Assembly (NCBI GenBank): GCA_030665485.1
Contig: DAOUZV010000016.1
Span: forward strand, 1-12,923
Length of the DNA stretch: 12,923 nucleotides
From: Chloroflexota bacterium
GTDB taxonomy: Bacteria > Chloroflexota > Dehalococcoidia > JABGRK01
Reading direction: 5' to 3'
The position numbers and the translations under genes were made by a program. The notes under the pieces were generated by a model. That model was not told the origin of the DNA and ran no database searches. It saw only the letters and a program-made list of their open reading frames with translations. Of the stretch, positions 1 to 7,303 are shown piece by piece. Positions within the stretch are counted from its first letter, which is position 1. Every line of letters begins with the position of its first letter.

Positions 1-665
1 GATAACGCACTGCCCAACGACGCACTCAATACTTCCTCTAGCGAGGCAACTTGAGACATTATTTCGTTAACCAACTTCGACAGTTCATCATCGGCACGTT
101 TTTCCCCTTTTTCCTTCTCAAGCTCAAGGTGCCTTAGCTGCTCCTCGAGGTGCAGTCTGATTTCATCCATCTTGCTTTCAATGGCATTGTTCTTACGATC
201 AGCACCTGTTTCGATTTCCCGTATCAAATCGGTGCGTGCCTCTTCATCCACGCTGGTTATGATAAATCTGGCGAAGTAAATCACCTGCTCCAGATTGCGT
301 GGAGAAAGGTCTAAAAGAAGCGCCAGCCTGCTGGGCGTGCCCTTAACGAACCAGATATGGCTTACGGGACAGGCCAGTTCGACATGGCCCATGCGCTCAC
401 GCCTGACCTTGGACCTGGCAACCTCTACTCCGCACTTGTCGCATATAATACCCTTGTATCTTATGCGTTTATACTTTCCGCAATAGCACTCAAAGTCTTT
501 TGTGGGCCCGAATATCTTTTCACAGAAAAGCCCGTCCTTTTCGGGTTTGAGTGTGCGATAGTTAATAGTTTCTGGCTTGGTTACCTCACCATAGGACCAG
601 CTTCTGATCTGCTCCGGTGAAGCCAGGGCAATGCGAATAGCATTGAAATCATTAAATTCCAGCAT
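1..665 (-). CDS. rpoC: DNA-directed RNA polymerase subunit beta' (N-terminal 221 codons, cut by window edge)
   Basis: This is the largest subunit of RNA polymerase, which forms the clamp and, further downstream, carries the catalytic magnesium site. Only the N-terminus lies in the window. The protein opens with MLEFNDFNAIRIALASPEQI and continues through the strongly conserved start of beta'. The zinc-binding cysteines are visible at residues 60, 62, 75 and 78 (CYC and CDKC). Residues about 155-210 are rich in Glu, Lys and Leu and look like a coiled-coil insertion; several bacterial lineages carry insertions after the zinc finger. The ATG at 665-663 was chosen because it matches the family N-terminus and has GAGGAG seven bases upstream. 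That SD site lies inside the last codons of rpoB. The gene overlaps the rpoB end by 14 bases in another frame, so translation of the two is probably coupled. The active-site region is off the window. Confidence 0.96.
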   Translation of the reverse strand, partial: MLEFNDFNAIRIALASPEQIRSWSYGEVTKPETINYRTLKPEKDGLFCEKIFGPTKDFECYCGKYKRIRYKGIICDKCGVEVARSKVRRERMGHVELACPVSHIWFVKGTPSRLALLLDLSPRNLEQVIYFARFIITSVDEEARTDLIREIETGADRKNNAIESKMDEIRLHLEEQLRHLELEKEKGEKRADDELSKLVNEIMSQVASLEEVLSASLGSAL

Positions 666-2331
666 TACTGTTCTCCTCAGATCCTTCCTCAATAAGGTTC
701 ATTTTTTCATCAGCCTCGTTTAATACTTCAACTGCCAAGCCCAGACTTCTTAGCTCCGAAACCAGAACCTTAAACGACTCCGGAACACCAGGATCCAGTA
801 TATCTTCACCCTTCAAAATAGATTCATAGGCCTTGACACGCCCAACGACATCATCGGACTTGACGGTGAGCATTTCCTGAAGATTATGAGCAGCACCATA
901 TGCCTCAAGCGCCCAGACTTCCATCTCCCCAAAACGCTGTCCGCCAAACTGCGCTTTGCCGCCCAGTGGCTGCTGCGTTATGAGAGAGTAGGGACCGGTT
1001 GCTCTGGCATGGATTTTGTCCTCGACCAGGTGAATAAGTTTCATCATATAGATATAGCCCACAGTAATCGGCTGATCAAATTGTTCACCAGTACGACCAT
1101 CGTACAAAAGCGTTTTACCAGTAGTGGGGGGAACCAATCTTCTCTTATCATAGAGTTTTTTGAGCTCTTTTTGTATACCATCGGTATCAAGACGGTAAGC
1201 AGGCACACCCAGATGGGTAAGCCATAATTTGATACAAGCTTCTTTAGGCTCATAAACCTTGCTTTCATCAAATACTATATCGTAGTCGTACCCTTGTTCC
1301 GCCAGCCATTCTCGAACTCTGGCCTTGTCGTATGGACCACCTTCCGGGTCAACCGCTCCGGCATTCTCTACAATCCAAGAACGGCCGAGCTCAGCCTCAA
1401 TTACTTCATCCTTCCCACTGTCAAAAATGGGAGACAGGGCATCGAATCCAAGCACATGTGCAGCCCATCCCAAATGGGTCTCAAGCACCTGGCCTAAGTT
1501 CATACGTGAAGGTATGCCGATGGGATTAAGCACCACCTCAAGAGGCCTGCCATCAGGCAGAAATGGCATATCTTCAACGGGGAGTATGCGGCCAATAACT
1601 CCCTTGTTGCCATGACGGCCTGCAAGCTTGTCGCCAGCGCTTACCTTTCTTTTTTGAGCCACACAAACCCTTACCATTTGGTTGACACCAGGCGGCTGTT
1701 CGCCACTGCCATCCTGAGGAAAGGCCTTAACGTCTATCACTTTGCCATACTCGCCGTGCGGCACTCGCAGTGAAGTGTCCTTTACCTCCCTGGCCTTTTC
1801 ACCAAAAATGGCGCGAAGCAGCTTTTCCTCAGCGCTGAGTTCTGTTTCCCCTTTGGGGGTAATCTTGCCGACAAGAATGTCGCCGGGACCAACTTCGGCA
1901 CCCAGGCGTATAATTCCCCTCTCATCTAAATCTTTGAGGCTTTCCTCGCCAATGTTGGGAATATCTCTTGTTATCTCCTCAGGGCCCAACTTGGTTGAAC
2001 GAGCCTCAACCTCGTGCTTTTCAATATGAATAGAGGTGAATTTATCATTTTTAACCAAACTCTCACTAAGCACAATAGCGTCCTCGTAGTTATATCCCTC
2101 CCAGCTCATGAACGCGCAAAGTACATTATGACCCAAAGCCAGCTCTCCCTCATCTGTAGAAGAACTATCCGCCACTACCTGCCCTTGGCGCACCTTATCT
2201 CCTCTGCTGATGATAGGGCGCTGATTGATGCAGGTTCCCTGATTGGATCGATCGAACTTCCTCAACGGATAATACTCGGCCTCACCATCTTTCCTTTTTA
2301 TAGCAATCGTCGTTGCCGTTACCGACGTCAC
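652..2331 (-). CDS. rpoB: RNA polymerase subunit beta, C-terminal part, downstream of an in-frame TAG
   Basis: This is the C-terminal 46 percent of the beta subunit, in the same frame as the N-terminal part and separated from it only by TAG at 2332-2334. Key regions are intact: the NYEDAI segment with the acidic pair near the active site (residues 81-86 of this part), GEKAREVKDTSLRVP, the lysine-containing GDKLAGRHGNKG segment (233-244), the PSRMNLGQ-LETHLG block and the conserved C-terminal GGKAQFGGQRFGEMEVWALE. The first codon after the TAG is GTG, which could serve as a start, but there is no convincing SD before it, only a weak AAGAG. The next in-frame ATG is deep in conserved sequence. 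The gene ends in TAA and overlaps rpoC by 14 bases. I read this as the remainder of one rpoB gene of 1222 codons. Whether it is a separate polypeptide, a readthrough product or the result of a sequence error cannot be decided here. Confidence 0.93.
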   Translation of the reverse strand: MTSVTATTIAIKRKDGEAEYYPLRKFDRSNQGTCINQRPIISRGDKVRQGQVVADSSSTDEGELALGHNVLCAFMSWEGYNYEDAIVLSESLVKNDKFTSIHIEKHEVEARSTKLGPEEITRDIPNIGEESLKDLDERGIIRLGAEVGPGDILVGKITPKGETELSAEEKLLRAIFGEKAREVKDTSLRVPHGEYGKVIDVKAFPQDGSGEQPPGVNQMVRVCVAQKRKVSAGDKLAGRHGNKGVIGRILPVEDMPFLPDGRPLEVVLNPIGIPSRMNLGQVLETHLGWAAHVLGFDALSPIFDSGKDEVIEAELGRSWIVENAGAVDPEGGPYDKARVREWLAEQGYDYDIVFDESKVYEPKEACIKLWLTHLGVPAYRLDTDGIQKELKKLYDKRRLVPPTTGKTLLYDGRTGEQFDQPITVGYIYMMKLIHLVEDKIHARATGPYSLITQQPLGGKAQFGGQRFGEMEVWALEAYGAAHNLQEMLTVKSDDVVGRVKAYESILKGEDILDPGVPESFKVLVSELRSLGLAVEVLNEADEKMNLIEEGSEENSNAGI

Positions 2332-2334
2332 CTA
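2332..2334 (-). other. In-frame TAG codon interrupting rpoB
   Basis: Read on the minus strand, the codons run GCT AAG AGC GAT GGC TAG GTG ACG TCG. The protein context is AKSDG-stop-VTSVTATTIAI, which aligns with the familiar beta segment around AKxxGxVxxVxxxxIxI. The stop therefore sits where one ordinary residue would be, with no frame change on either side. A single substitution from GAG, AAG, CAG, TTG or TCG would explain it. By alignment from memory the position is near residue 720-725 of E. coli beta. TAG acts as a normal terminator for at least five other genes in the window, so general amber recoding is unlikely. Confidence 0.97.
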
Positions 2335-4320
2335 GCCATCGCTCTTAGCAAACAACACCTGGCCACTATCAAAGGCCGCCTGTTTTTCCATGCCGGTCGC
2401 CACTAATGGAGCTTCCGGGAGCAACAGGGGAACCGCCTGACGTTGCATATTCGAACCCATAAGAGCGCGGTTTGCGTCATCATGCTCCAGAAAAGGTATC
2501 AGTGAAGCCGCCACACTGACGATCTGCTTGGGCGATACATCCATGAAATCTATCCTCTCAGGAAGTTCCATGAAGTACTGATCACCAGACCTGGCCTCCA
2601 CCCTCTCTTCGAGGAAATGCTGATTATCATCGAGTATGGCATTGGCCTGCGCCACGATGGAATCCTCTTCCTCATCGGCAGAAAGGTATTCTACGTTGCT
2701 GGAAACGAATGGCACCACAGCTATGTTTTTAAGTGGCAGTTCAGCGATCTTTATGGCAATTGCTTCGGTTACCTCAGTGCTGGCCGGCACCACGACTTTA
2801 TCTTTACCATCAACTATATCGTTTCTCACAATCTTGCCAACCAGATTCTGCTGTTTGTTCTTAACCGACTTGATTACCTTGCGATAAGGCGTTTCTATTA
2901 GACCGTACTGGTTGATACGGCCATATGTTGCCAGAGAGCCAATAAGGCCAATGTTCGGTCCCTCAGGCGTCTCGATAGGGCAAATGCGGCCATAGTGGGA
3001 ATGGTGAACATCGCGAACGTCGAATCCGGCGCGCTCGCGGGATAATCCACCAGGCCCCAGAGCGGACAGCCTGCGCTTATGAGTCAGTTCGGCCAGAGGG
3101 TTGGTCTGATCCATAAACTGAGAAAGCTGCGAGCTTCCAAAAAACTCTTTAAGCGTAACGGACACGGGACGAATATTTATAAGATCGCTGGGCGTAACCG
3201 ATTCGATTTCGGTGATGCTCATTCGCTCTTTCACTACGCGCTCCATACGCAAAAACCCTACTCGGAGCTGATTTTGCACCAACTCACCCACTGTGCGCAC
3301 TCGACGATTGCCCAGGTGATCAATATCATCAGGCTTTTCAACTCCGTTGTTCACTTTGACTATATAGCGTGCTACACCAGCCAGGTCCTCTATGGTCAAG
3401 GTTCTTGTATCGAGTGGCACATTGAGCCCCAAATGCTTGTTGAGCTTATATCTGCCAACCTTGCCAAGATCATAGCGGCGGGGATCAAAAAACAGTGATT
3501 TTAAAAACGACTTGGCATTGTCCAGAGTCGATGGATCGCTGGGCCTTAGCCTCCTATGGAAATCAACCAAGGCTTCATCTTCGCTTCTGACCAAAGGCTC
3601 TTTCTCCATAGTAGTTTTTATATATTGGTGATCGGGATTGGTATCCACCCCCTTAAACAGTCCCAAAAGCTGATCATCGGTGCCATAGCCAATGCAACGA
3701 ACCAATGTCGTGATGGGTATCTTACGCTTTCGATCGACCTTCACCGAGATAACATTCTTACTGCTGGTCTCAAACTCAAGCCATGCACCGCGATTGGGCA
3801 CCATCTTGGCAAAGCATAAATCCCGTCCCGATGCCATATCCTCCTCGATAGTGAAATACACGCCCGGCGATCGGATCAACTGACTTACAACAACCCTCTC
3901 AGCTCCATTAATAATAAAGGTGCCGTTATCGGTCATATTGGGAAAATCGCCCATGAACAGATCCTGTTCTTTCCATTCACCGGTATCCTTCACCAGTAGC
4001 CACGCCGTAACGTGAAGCGGCGAGGAATAGGTTAGATCGCGATCACGGCACTCTTCCTCACTATGCTTTGGCGGAAAAAAGGTATACCTTGGCTCATTAA
4101 AATCAGGGCCTTCATTGGGATTAAGGAATGTAAGCTCCAGCCTACTACCGGTAAAATCCTTAATAGGAGAAACCTCGGTAAGCAGCTCTTTTAGCCCTTC
4201 GCTTTGAAACCAGCTATAAGAATCCATTTGAGTTTGGATGAGATTTGGCACTGGTAAAATTTCAGGTAGGTTTGCATAGGACTTTCTGTTTTTGTAATCC
4301 ACAGATCTACTGAGAGTCAT
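2332..4320 (-). CDS. rpoB: RNA polymerase subunit beta, N-terminal part, ending at an in-frame TAG
   Basis: This 662-residue part carries the N-terminus, both lobes and the rifampicin-binding fork region of the beta subunit. Recognisable blocks are NGTFIINGAERVVVSQLIRS, then FFGSSQLSQFMDQ and THKRRLSALGPGG (about residues 390-425), then YGRICPIETPEGPNIGLI, and near the end IPFLEHDDANRALMGSNM. Classical rifampicin-contact residues (Q, D, H, R, S in that cluster) look like the sensitive type; the position of E. coli S522 is Ala. The ATG at 4320-4318 has AAGGAG eight bases upstream and fits the family start. The sequence is fully conserved up to the TAG, with no sign of decay or of an extra C-terminal tail. 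Upstream lies a divergent small ORF rather than rplJ and rplL, so here rpoBC has its own promoter. A truncated product alone would not be a functional beta subunit. Confidence 0.95.
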   Translation of the reverse strand: MTLSRSVDYKNRKSYANLPEILPVPNLIQTQMDSYSWFQSEGLKELLTEVSPIKDFTGSRLELTFLNPNEGPDFNEPRYTFFPPKHSEEECRDRDLTYSSPLHVTAWLLVKDTGEWKEQDLFMGDFPNMTDNGTFIINGAERVVVSQLIRSPGVYFTIEEDMASGRDLCFAKMVPNRGAWLEFETSSKNVISVKVDRKRKIPITTLVRCIGYGTDDQLLGLFKGVDTNPDHQYIKTTMEKEPLVRSEDEALVDFHRRLRPSDPSTLDNAKSFLKSLFFDPRRYDLGKVGRYKLNKHLGLNVPLDTRTLTIEDLAGVARYIVKVNNGVEKPDDIDHLGNRRVRTVGELVQNQLRVGFLRMERVVKERMSITEIESVTPSDLINIRPVSVTLKEFFGSSQLSQFMDQTNPLAELTHKRRLSALGPGGLSRERAGFDVRDVHHSHYGRICPIETPEGPNIGLIGSLATYGRINQYGLIETPYRKVIKSVKNKQQNLVGKIVRNDIVDGKDKVVVPASTEVTEAIAIKIAELPLKNIAVVPFVSSNVEYLSADEEEDSIVAQANAILDDNQHFLEERVEARSGDQYFMELPERIDFMDVSPKQIVSVAASLIPFLEHDDANRALMGSNMQRQAVPLLLPEAPLVATGMEKQAAFDSGQVLFAKSDG

Positions 4321-4348
4321 AGAGGTTGCTCCTTAATAAGTAATAACC

Positions 4349-4392
4349 CCCGCAATGCGCTCGAAGGGGAATGGGCGCACCTAGGGGGCGGG
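4349..4392 (-). promoter_or_regulatory. GC-rich hairpin in the rpoB leader
   Basis: In the predicted untranslated leader, an outer stem pairs CCCGC (4392-4388 on the minus strand) with GCGGG (4353-4349). An inner stem pairs TGCGC (4379-4375) with GCGCA (4360-4356) around a 14-base loop. The 3' side is followed by a T-rich but interrupted stretch and then the AAGGAG SD site. It could be a leader structure for attenuation, autoregulation or mRNA stability. No known leader family was recognised, and folding was judged by eye only. The rest of the leader shows nothing else I can name. Confidence 0.4.
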
Positions 4393-4447
4393 TTTTCTTC
4401 TGTGGGGCGTCTGTTGAAGGTAATAGGCTAACATTAATCAAAAAAAC

Positions 4448-4476
4448 ATTTTACCACTGTTGTATATAATTGTCAA
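4448..4476 (-). promoter_or_regulatory. sigma70-type promoter of rpoBC
   Basis: On the minus strand TTGACA (4476-4471) is followed after 17 bases by TAAAAT (4453-4448), a near-consensus promoter for the primary sigma factor. The expected transcription start is near 4441, leaving a leader of about 120 bases before the rpoB ATG. This is the strongest promoter-like match in the window, as expected for an RNA polymerase operon. Confidence 0.8.
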
Positions 4477-4571
4477 TGGTTTTTACATAAATACGTTGAA
4501 ATTGGAGTTTTTTTCTTGCAGGCAGTATTCCAAATAATAGACACAGATGTTATATTTGAAAGGGAGTTTCT

Positions 4572-4736
4572 ATGGTCCTGACTTGGAAAGACAGGCTTAA
4601 AATAAGGCTGAAAATGATGCACAGCATAAAGCTGCTGCTATGGGACAGATGTAAGTGGGACTGGTGCAGCGCCTGCAGAAATCCGGGTCGGCCCAACGCC
4701 ATCTGGTGTCCTGAATACGAAAAACGCGGTAAGTAA
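4572..4736 (+). CDS. Small cysteine-rich protein of unknown function (54 codons)
   Basis: I do not recognise this gene. An ATG at 4572 preceded by AGGGAG (4561-4566, spacing 5 bases) opens a 54-residue frame ending in TAA. The N-terminal half is basic and hydrophobic (MVLTWKDRLKIRLKMM). The C-terminal half holds four cysteines at residues 27, 32, 35 and 46 (RCKWDWCSAC, then WCPEYE), a C-x4-C-x2-C-x10-C spacing that could bind zinc or another metal. Tryptophan is unusually frequent, with four residues. A weak -10-like TATATT lies at 4551-4556 without a good -35. The gene is divergent from rpoB, and its stop is one base from the stop of the convergent enoyl-CoA hydratase gene. The SD site, the cysteine pattern and the filling of an otherwise empty gap support it as real. 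Chance cannot be excluded for so short a frame. Confidence 0.6.
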   Translation: MVLTWKDRLKIRLKMMHSIKLLLWDRCKWDWCSACRNPGRPNAIWCPEYEKRGK

Positions 4737-4737
4737 G

Positions 4738-5481
4738 CTACTTGCCCTTAAACTCCGGCTTCCTCTTCTCTGCAAATGCTCTGGGTCCTTCTTTGGCGTC
4801 ATTCGTCTTGCGCAACAGCCCAAACAGTTCTTCCTCCAAACACAATCCATCATCGAACGATGAAGACAGCCCCTTCCACATGGCCTTTTTGGTAGATCTG
4901 ACCGCAAGCGGCCCTAACCGGCAGATTTGCTTAGCCCAATCAAGTGCTGTATTCATAAGTTCAGACGATGAAACGACTGCATTGACCAAGCCCATCTGAC
5001 ATGCTTCTTTGGCATCCACAACCCTGGCCATAAGCAACATCTCAGCCGCTTTGGTTGGCGATATTAAACGCGGCAGACGTTGTGTGCCACCCCAGCCTGG
5101 CATCAGTCCCCACTTTGTTTCGGGCACGCCCAGTTTGGCGTTTTCCGAGGCAATTCTGAGATCGCATGCCAAGGCTATCTCAAGACCACCACCTAATGCC
5201 ACGCCGTTAACAGCCGCTATGACCGGTTTAAATATCTCAAGGCCGCGGGTGATCATAGACGGGAACGTTTTTGGCACTTCCTCTTTAAGGTCAAATCCGG
5301 CGGAAAACGCCTTGTCGCCAGCACCGGTTATTATCAGTACCCAGTCATCCTCATCGTCGCGGAAATTTATCAGCGCTCTGCTGAATTGATGCAGCAATTC
5401 ATTATTGAAAGAGTTAAGCGCCTCAGGACGATCCAGTGTAATAACTGCAATTTTATCTTTCTTCTCATACGTAAGTACCAT
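4738..5481 (-). CDS. Enoyl-CoA hydratase/isomerase (crotonase) family protein
   Basis: This is a 247-residue crotonase-fold protein, close to the usual 255-260. The family acts on acyl-CoA thioesters through an oxyanion hole. Visible features are ITLDRPEALNSFN near the N-terminus, the oxyanion-hole segment AFSAGFDL (58-65), NGVALGGGLEIALACD (92-107) and PETKWGLMPGWGGTQRL (120-136). Both catalytic glutamates of true hydratases are present as E101 and E121, so hydration of an enoyl-CoA is plausible, but the substrate cannot be told from sequence. The C-terminus FAEKRKPEFKGK is typical and complete, ending in TAG. The ATG has AGGAGGG nine bases upstream, and that SD site overlaps the TAG stop of the preceding phosphoesterase gene, so the two genes are very likely cotranscribed. 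No other beta-oxidation genes are nearby. Confidence 0.9.
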   Translation of the reverse strand: MVLTYEKKDKIAVITLDRPEALNSFNNELLHQFSRALINFRDDEDDWVLIITGAGDKAFSAGFDLKEEVPKTFPSMITRGLEIFKPVIAAVNGVALGGGLEIALACDLRIASENAKLGVPETKWGLMPGWGGTQRLPRLISPTKAAEMLLMARVVDAKEACQMGLVNAVVSSSELMNTALDWAKQICRLGPLAVRSTKKAMWKGLSSSFDDGLCLEEELFGLLRKTNDAKEGPRAFAEKRKPEFKGK

Positions 5482-5495
5482 AGATAAACACCCTC

Positions 5496-6233
5496 CTAAT
5501 AACCATGAGCCAAACGCTCGATAAGCAAATCGGGTAGGTTATGTTTGGTCATCTTTGCCTGAGTTTTAAAGACGTCATAATTAATGCGATGAAGACTCGC
5601 TGTGCCAGCATCACTATCGTATATCATGTAGCTTGCCTTGGGGTTTCCATCGCGTGGCTGGCCGACTCCGCCCGGATTCAATATCAGGCGCTGCTCGGCA
5701 AGCTTAAACGAATAACCATCTGATAGTTCAATCGAATGACATTCATCCAAAGACTCATTATAAGCGTATATCTGTGGAACATGACTGTGGCCCACCAGGC
5801 AATAATTCGTATCAAAATAAGCGAAGTTTTGTTTGGCAACATCGGTAGAAAGCACGTACTCCCATAATGGTTTGTGTGGACTGCCATGCACTAATGTGAA
5901 ATCATTTTGAGACACCACTTCCGGGAGATTGCTAAGGAAATCTACATCATCCAAACTCAACTGCTTTGACGTCCACAAACAGGCCTCAGCGGCAGCCAAA
6001 TTAAACTCGGAAACATCCACCCTCTCTATGGAAGCCCAATCGTGATTCCCGGCAACACAAATATGATCGTGTCGCCTGAGCAGCTCAATGCAGGCGCATG
6101 GATCGGGGCCATAGCCGACAATATCGCCAAGGCACCATATCTGATCAAACCCGCCCATAGCTTCTGCATCAGTGATAACGGCTCTAAATGCTTCAAGATT
6201 GCTGTGGATATCACCTAAAATCGCATATAGCAT
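5496..6233 (-). CDS. Calcineurin-like metallophosphoesterase
   Basis: This is a 245-residue enzyme of the calcineurin-like phosphoesterase superfamily, probably cytoplasmic, with no signal peptide. The dinuclear metal ligands are all visible: GDIHSN (7-12), GDIVGYGPDP (36-45), GNHD (62-65), VHGSP (115-119) and GHSHVP (148-153). A LNPGGVGQPRDGNP motif follows toward the C-terminus. This pattern is the YfcE/MJ0936-like group of small phosphodiesterases. Members hydrolyse assorted phosphodiesters or phosphomonoesters and the true substrate is usually unknown. The GDxVGYGP element also resembles protein phosphatase motifs, but the length and C-terminal motif favour a phosphodiesterase. It is the first gene of a two-gene unit with the crotonase gene, with a 14-base gap. 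There is no clear SD. The promoter places the transcription start only about five bases before the ATG. Confidence 0.9.
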   Translation of the reverse strand: MLYAILGDIHSNLEAFRAVITDAEAMGGFDQIWCLGDIVGYGPDPCACIELLRRHDHICVAGNHDWASIERVDVSEFNLAAAEACLWTSKQLSLDDVDFLSNLPEVVSQNDFTLVHGSPHKPLWEYVLSTDVAKQNFAYFDTNYCLVGHSHVPQIYAYNESLDECHSIELSDGYSFKLAEQRLILNPGGVGQPRDGNPKASYMIYDSDAGTASLHRINYDVFKTQAKMTKHNLPDLLIERLAHGY

Positions 6234-6245
6234 ATCTTTACGCGA

Positions 6246-6274
6246 ACTATATCAGATTTACTCGTAATTGACTA
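6246..6274 (-). promoter_or_regulatory. Putative promoter of the phosphoesterase-crotonase unit
   Basis: On the minus strand TAGTCA (6274-6269, four of six matches) is followed after 17 bases by TATAGT (6251-6246, five of six). The ATG lies 12 bases beyond the -10 box, so the mRNA would have a very short leader of about five bases. It lies back to back with the thiL promoter. Confidence 0.5.
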
Positions 6275-6279
6275 GGCAG

Positions 6280-6308
6280 TTGTGAGATGAAATCGAAGAG
6301 GGTATAAT
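6280..6308 (+). promoter_or_regulatory. Promoter of the thiL-tsaE-tsaB operon
   Basis: TTGTGA (6280-6285) is followed after 17 bases by a perfect TATAAT (6303-6308). Only seven bases separate the -10 box from the thiL ATG at 6316, so transcription should start at or next to the A of the start codon. No SD is present, which points to a leaderless mRNA. Confidence 0.7.
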
Positions 6309-6315
6309 CGCATTC

Positions 6316-7302
6316 ATGAAGGTATCAGAGTTGGGCGAGTTCGGACTGATAGAAATAATCTCTAAGCTGGTTGGCTCATCAGCCAACGAAAGGATAATAC
6401 TGGGCATTGGAGATGACGCCACCGCATGGAAAAATGACGCTGCTGTTGAACTTGCCACAATCGATATGCTTGTTGAAAACGTACATTTCACACTGAATAC
6501 CATTACTTATCACGAGCTTGGATGGAAATCGCTGGCCGTCAATGTGAGCGATATCGCAGCTATGGGTGGAGTACCGCTATACGTACTGATATCTCTGGGG
6601 CTTCCCGGCAACTCAGAAGTTGATGATATCAAGAAGCTATACCAGGGAATGATCGAGTTAGCAAACACATACGATATAACCATCGCTGGCGGCGATGTAG
6701 TAAAAGCGCCACAGCTCACCTTAAGCATTTCGGTTACAGGCAAGGCGATTGGCAATTCAATACTAACGCGGTCTGCCGCACAGCCTGGAGATCAGATTGC
6801 CGTAACGGGGTATCTGGGCACATCGGCGGCGGGGCTCAAGATGCTAATCGAAAAGCTCATTTTTGAAGAAGGAACGGCATTCTTACTACGAAAGGCGCAC
6901 CAACAGCCACAACCACGTGTAGCAGAGGGGCAAACGCTCGTGAAAAGCGGCGTGAAGGCGGCCATCGATCTGAGCGACGGGCTAAGCAGTGACCTTGGCC
7001 ATATATGCCGTATGAGCAACGTTGGAGCCAATATCAATATAAATGAAATGCCTATACATCCTGTTGTCAAAGATAATTTCAAGGAGAATGCGATTGAACT
7101 GGCGCTATGCGGAGGCGAGGACTACGAACTGCTGTTTACCGCAAAGCCGGATATAATCAATAAAGTAAAGAAACTAATGACAACGCCGATAACGATAATC
7201 GGAGATATTACCAGCGAGCACGCTGGTAAAGTGATACTGCTGGATGAAAAAGAAACCACGATTAATCTAAATAAAGAAGGCTGGGATCACTTTTCAAGAT
7301 AG
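6316..7302 (+). CDS. thiL: Thiamine-monophosphate kinase
   Basis: ThiL phosphorylates thiamine monophosphate with ATP to thiamine diphosphate, the active cofactor, in the cytoplasm. The 328-residue protein has the expected length and all the family blocks: GIGDDAT (30-36), NVSDIAAMGG (76-85), the IAGGDVVK segment (123-130), DLSDGL (218-223), CGGEDYELLF (265-274) and the C-terminal GWDHF (322-326). The Asp-rich loops bind magnesium and nucleotide. The ATG at 6316 was chosen because it matches the family start and sits seven bases after TATAAT. The gene ends in TAG, one base before the tsaE start, and heads an operon with tsaE and tsaB. No other thiamine genes or TPP riboswitch are visible, so ThiL probably serves salvage or a pathway encoded elsewhere. 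Confidence 0.96.
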   Translation: MKVSELGEFGLIEIISKLVGSSANERIILGIGDDATAWKNDAAVELATIDMLVENVHFTLNTITYHELGWKSLAVNVSDIAAMGGVPLYVLISLGLPGNSEVDDIKKLYQGMIELANTYDITIAGGDVVKAPQLTLSISVTGKAIGNSILTRSAAQPGDQIAVTGYLGTSAAGLKMLIEKLIFEEGTAFLLRKAHQQPQPRVAEGQTLVKSGVKAAIDLSDGLSSDLGHICRMSNVGANININEMPIHPVVKDNFKENAIELALCGGEDYELLFTAKPDIINKVKKLMTTPITIIGDITSEHAGKVILLDEKETTINLNKEGWDHFSR

Positions 7303-7303
7303 T

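Noticed and set aside
2300..2360. Frameshift or insertion as the cause of the rpoB break
   Set aside because: Both parts are in the same frame, and the conserved sequence continues on each side with one codon replaced by TAG. No indel or inserted element is needed.
2014..2406. Plus-strand 130-codon open frame opposite rpoB
   Set aside because: It is a shadow of the conserved rpoB sequence, has no family resemblance, and spans the TAG region only by chance. The other long frames opposite rpoB, thiL and the dehydrogenase gene were dismissed for the same reason.
652..4320. General reassignment of TAG to an amino acid
   Set aside because: TAG ends the crotonase, phosphoesterase, thiL, dehydrogenase and coaE genes at the expected protein ends, so it acts as a terminator here.
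4497..4571. A strong promoter for the small cysteine-rich ORF
   Set aside because: Only TATATT at 4551-4556 resembles a -10 box, and no -35 with more than three matches lies at a proper distance, so I did not list it as a feature.
4638..4907. Minus-strand 89-codon frame overlapping the crotonase gene and the small ORF
   Set aside because: It lies in another frame of the clearly conserved crotonase gene and has no recognisable motif.
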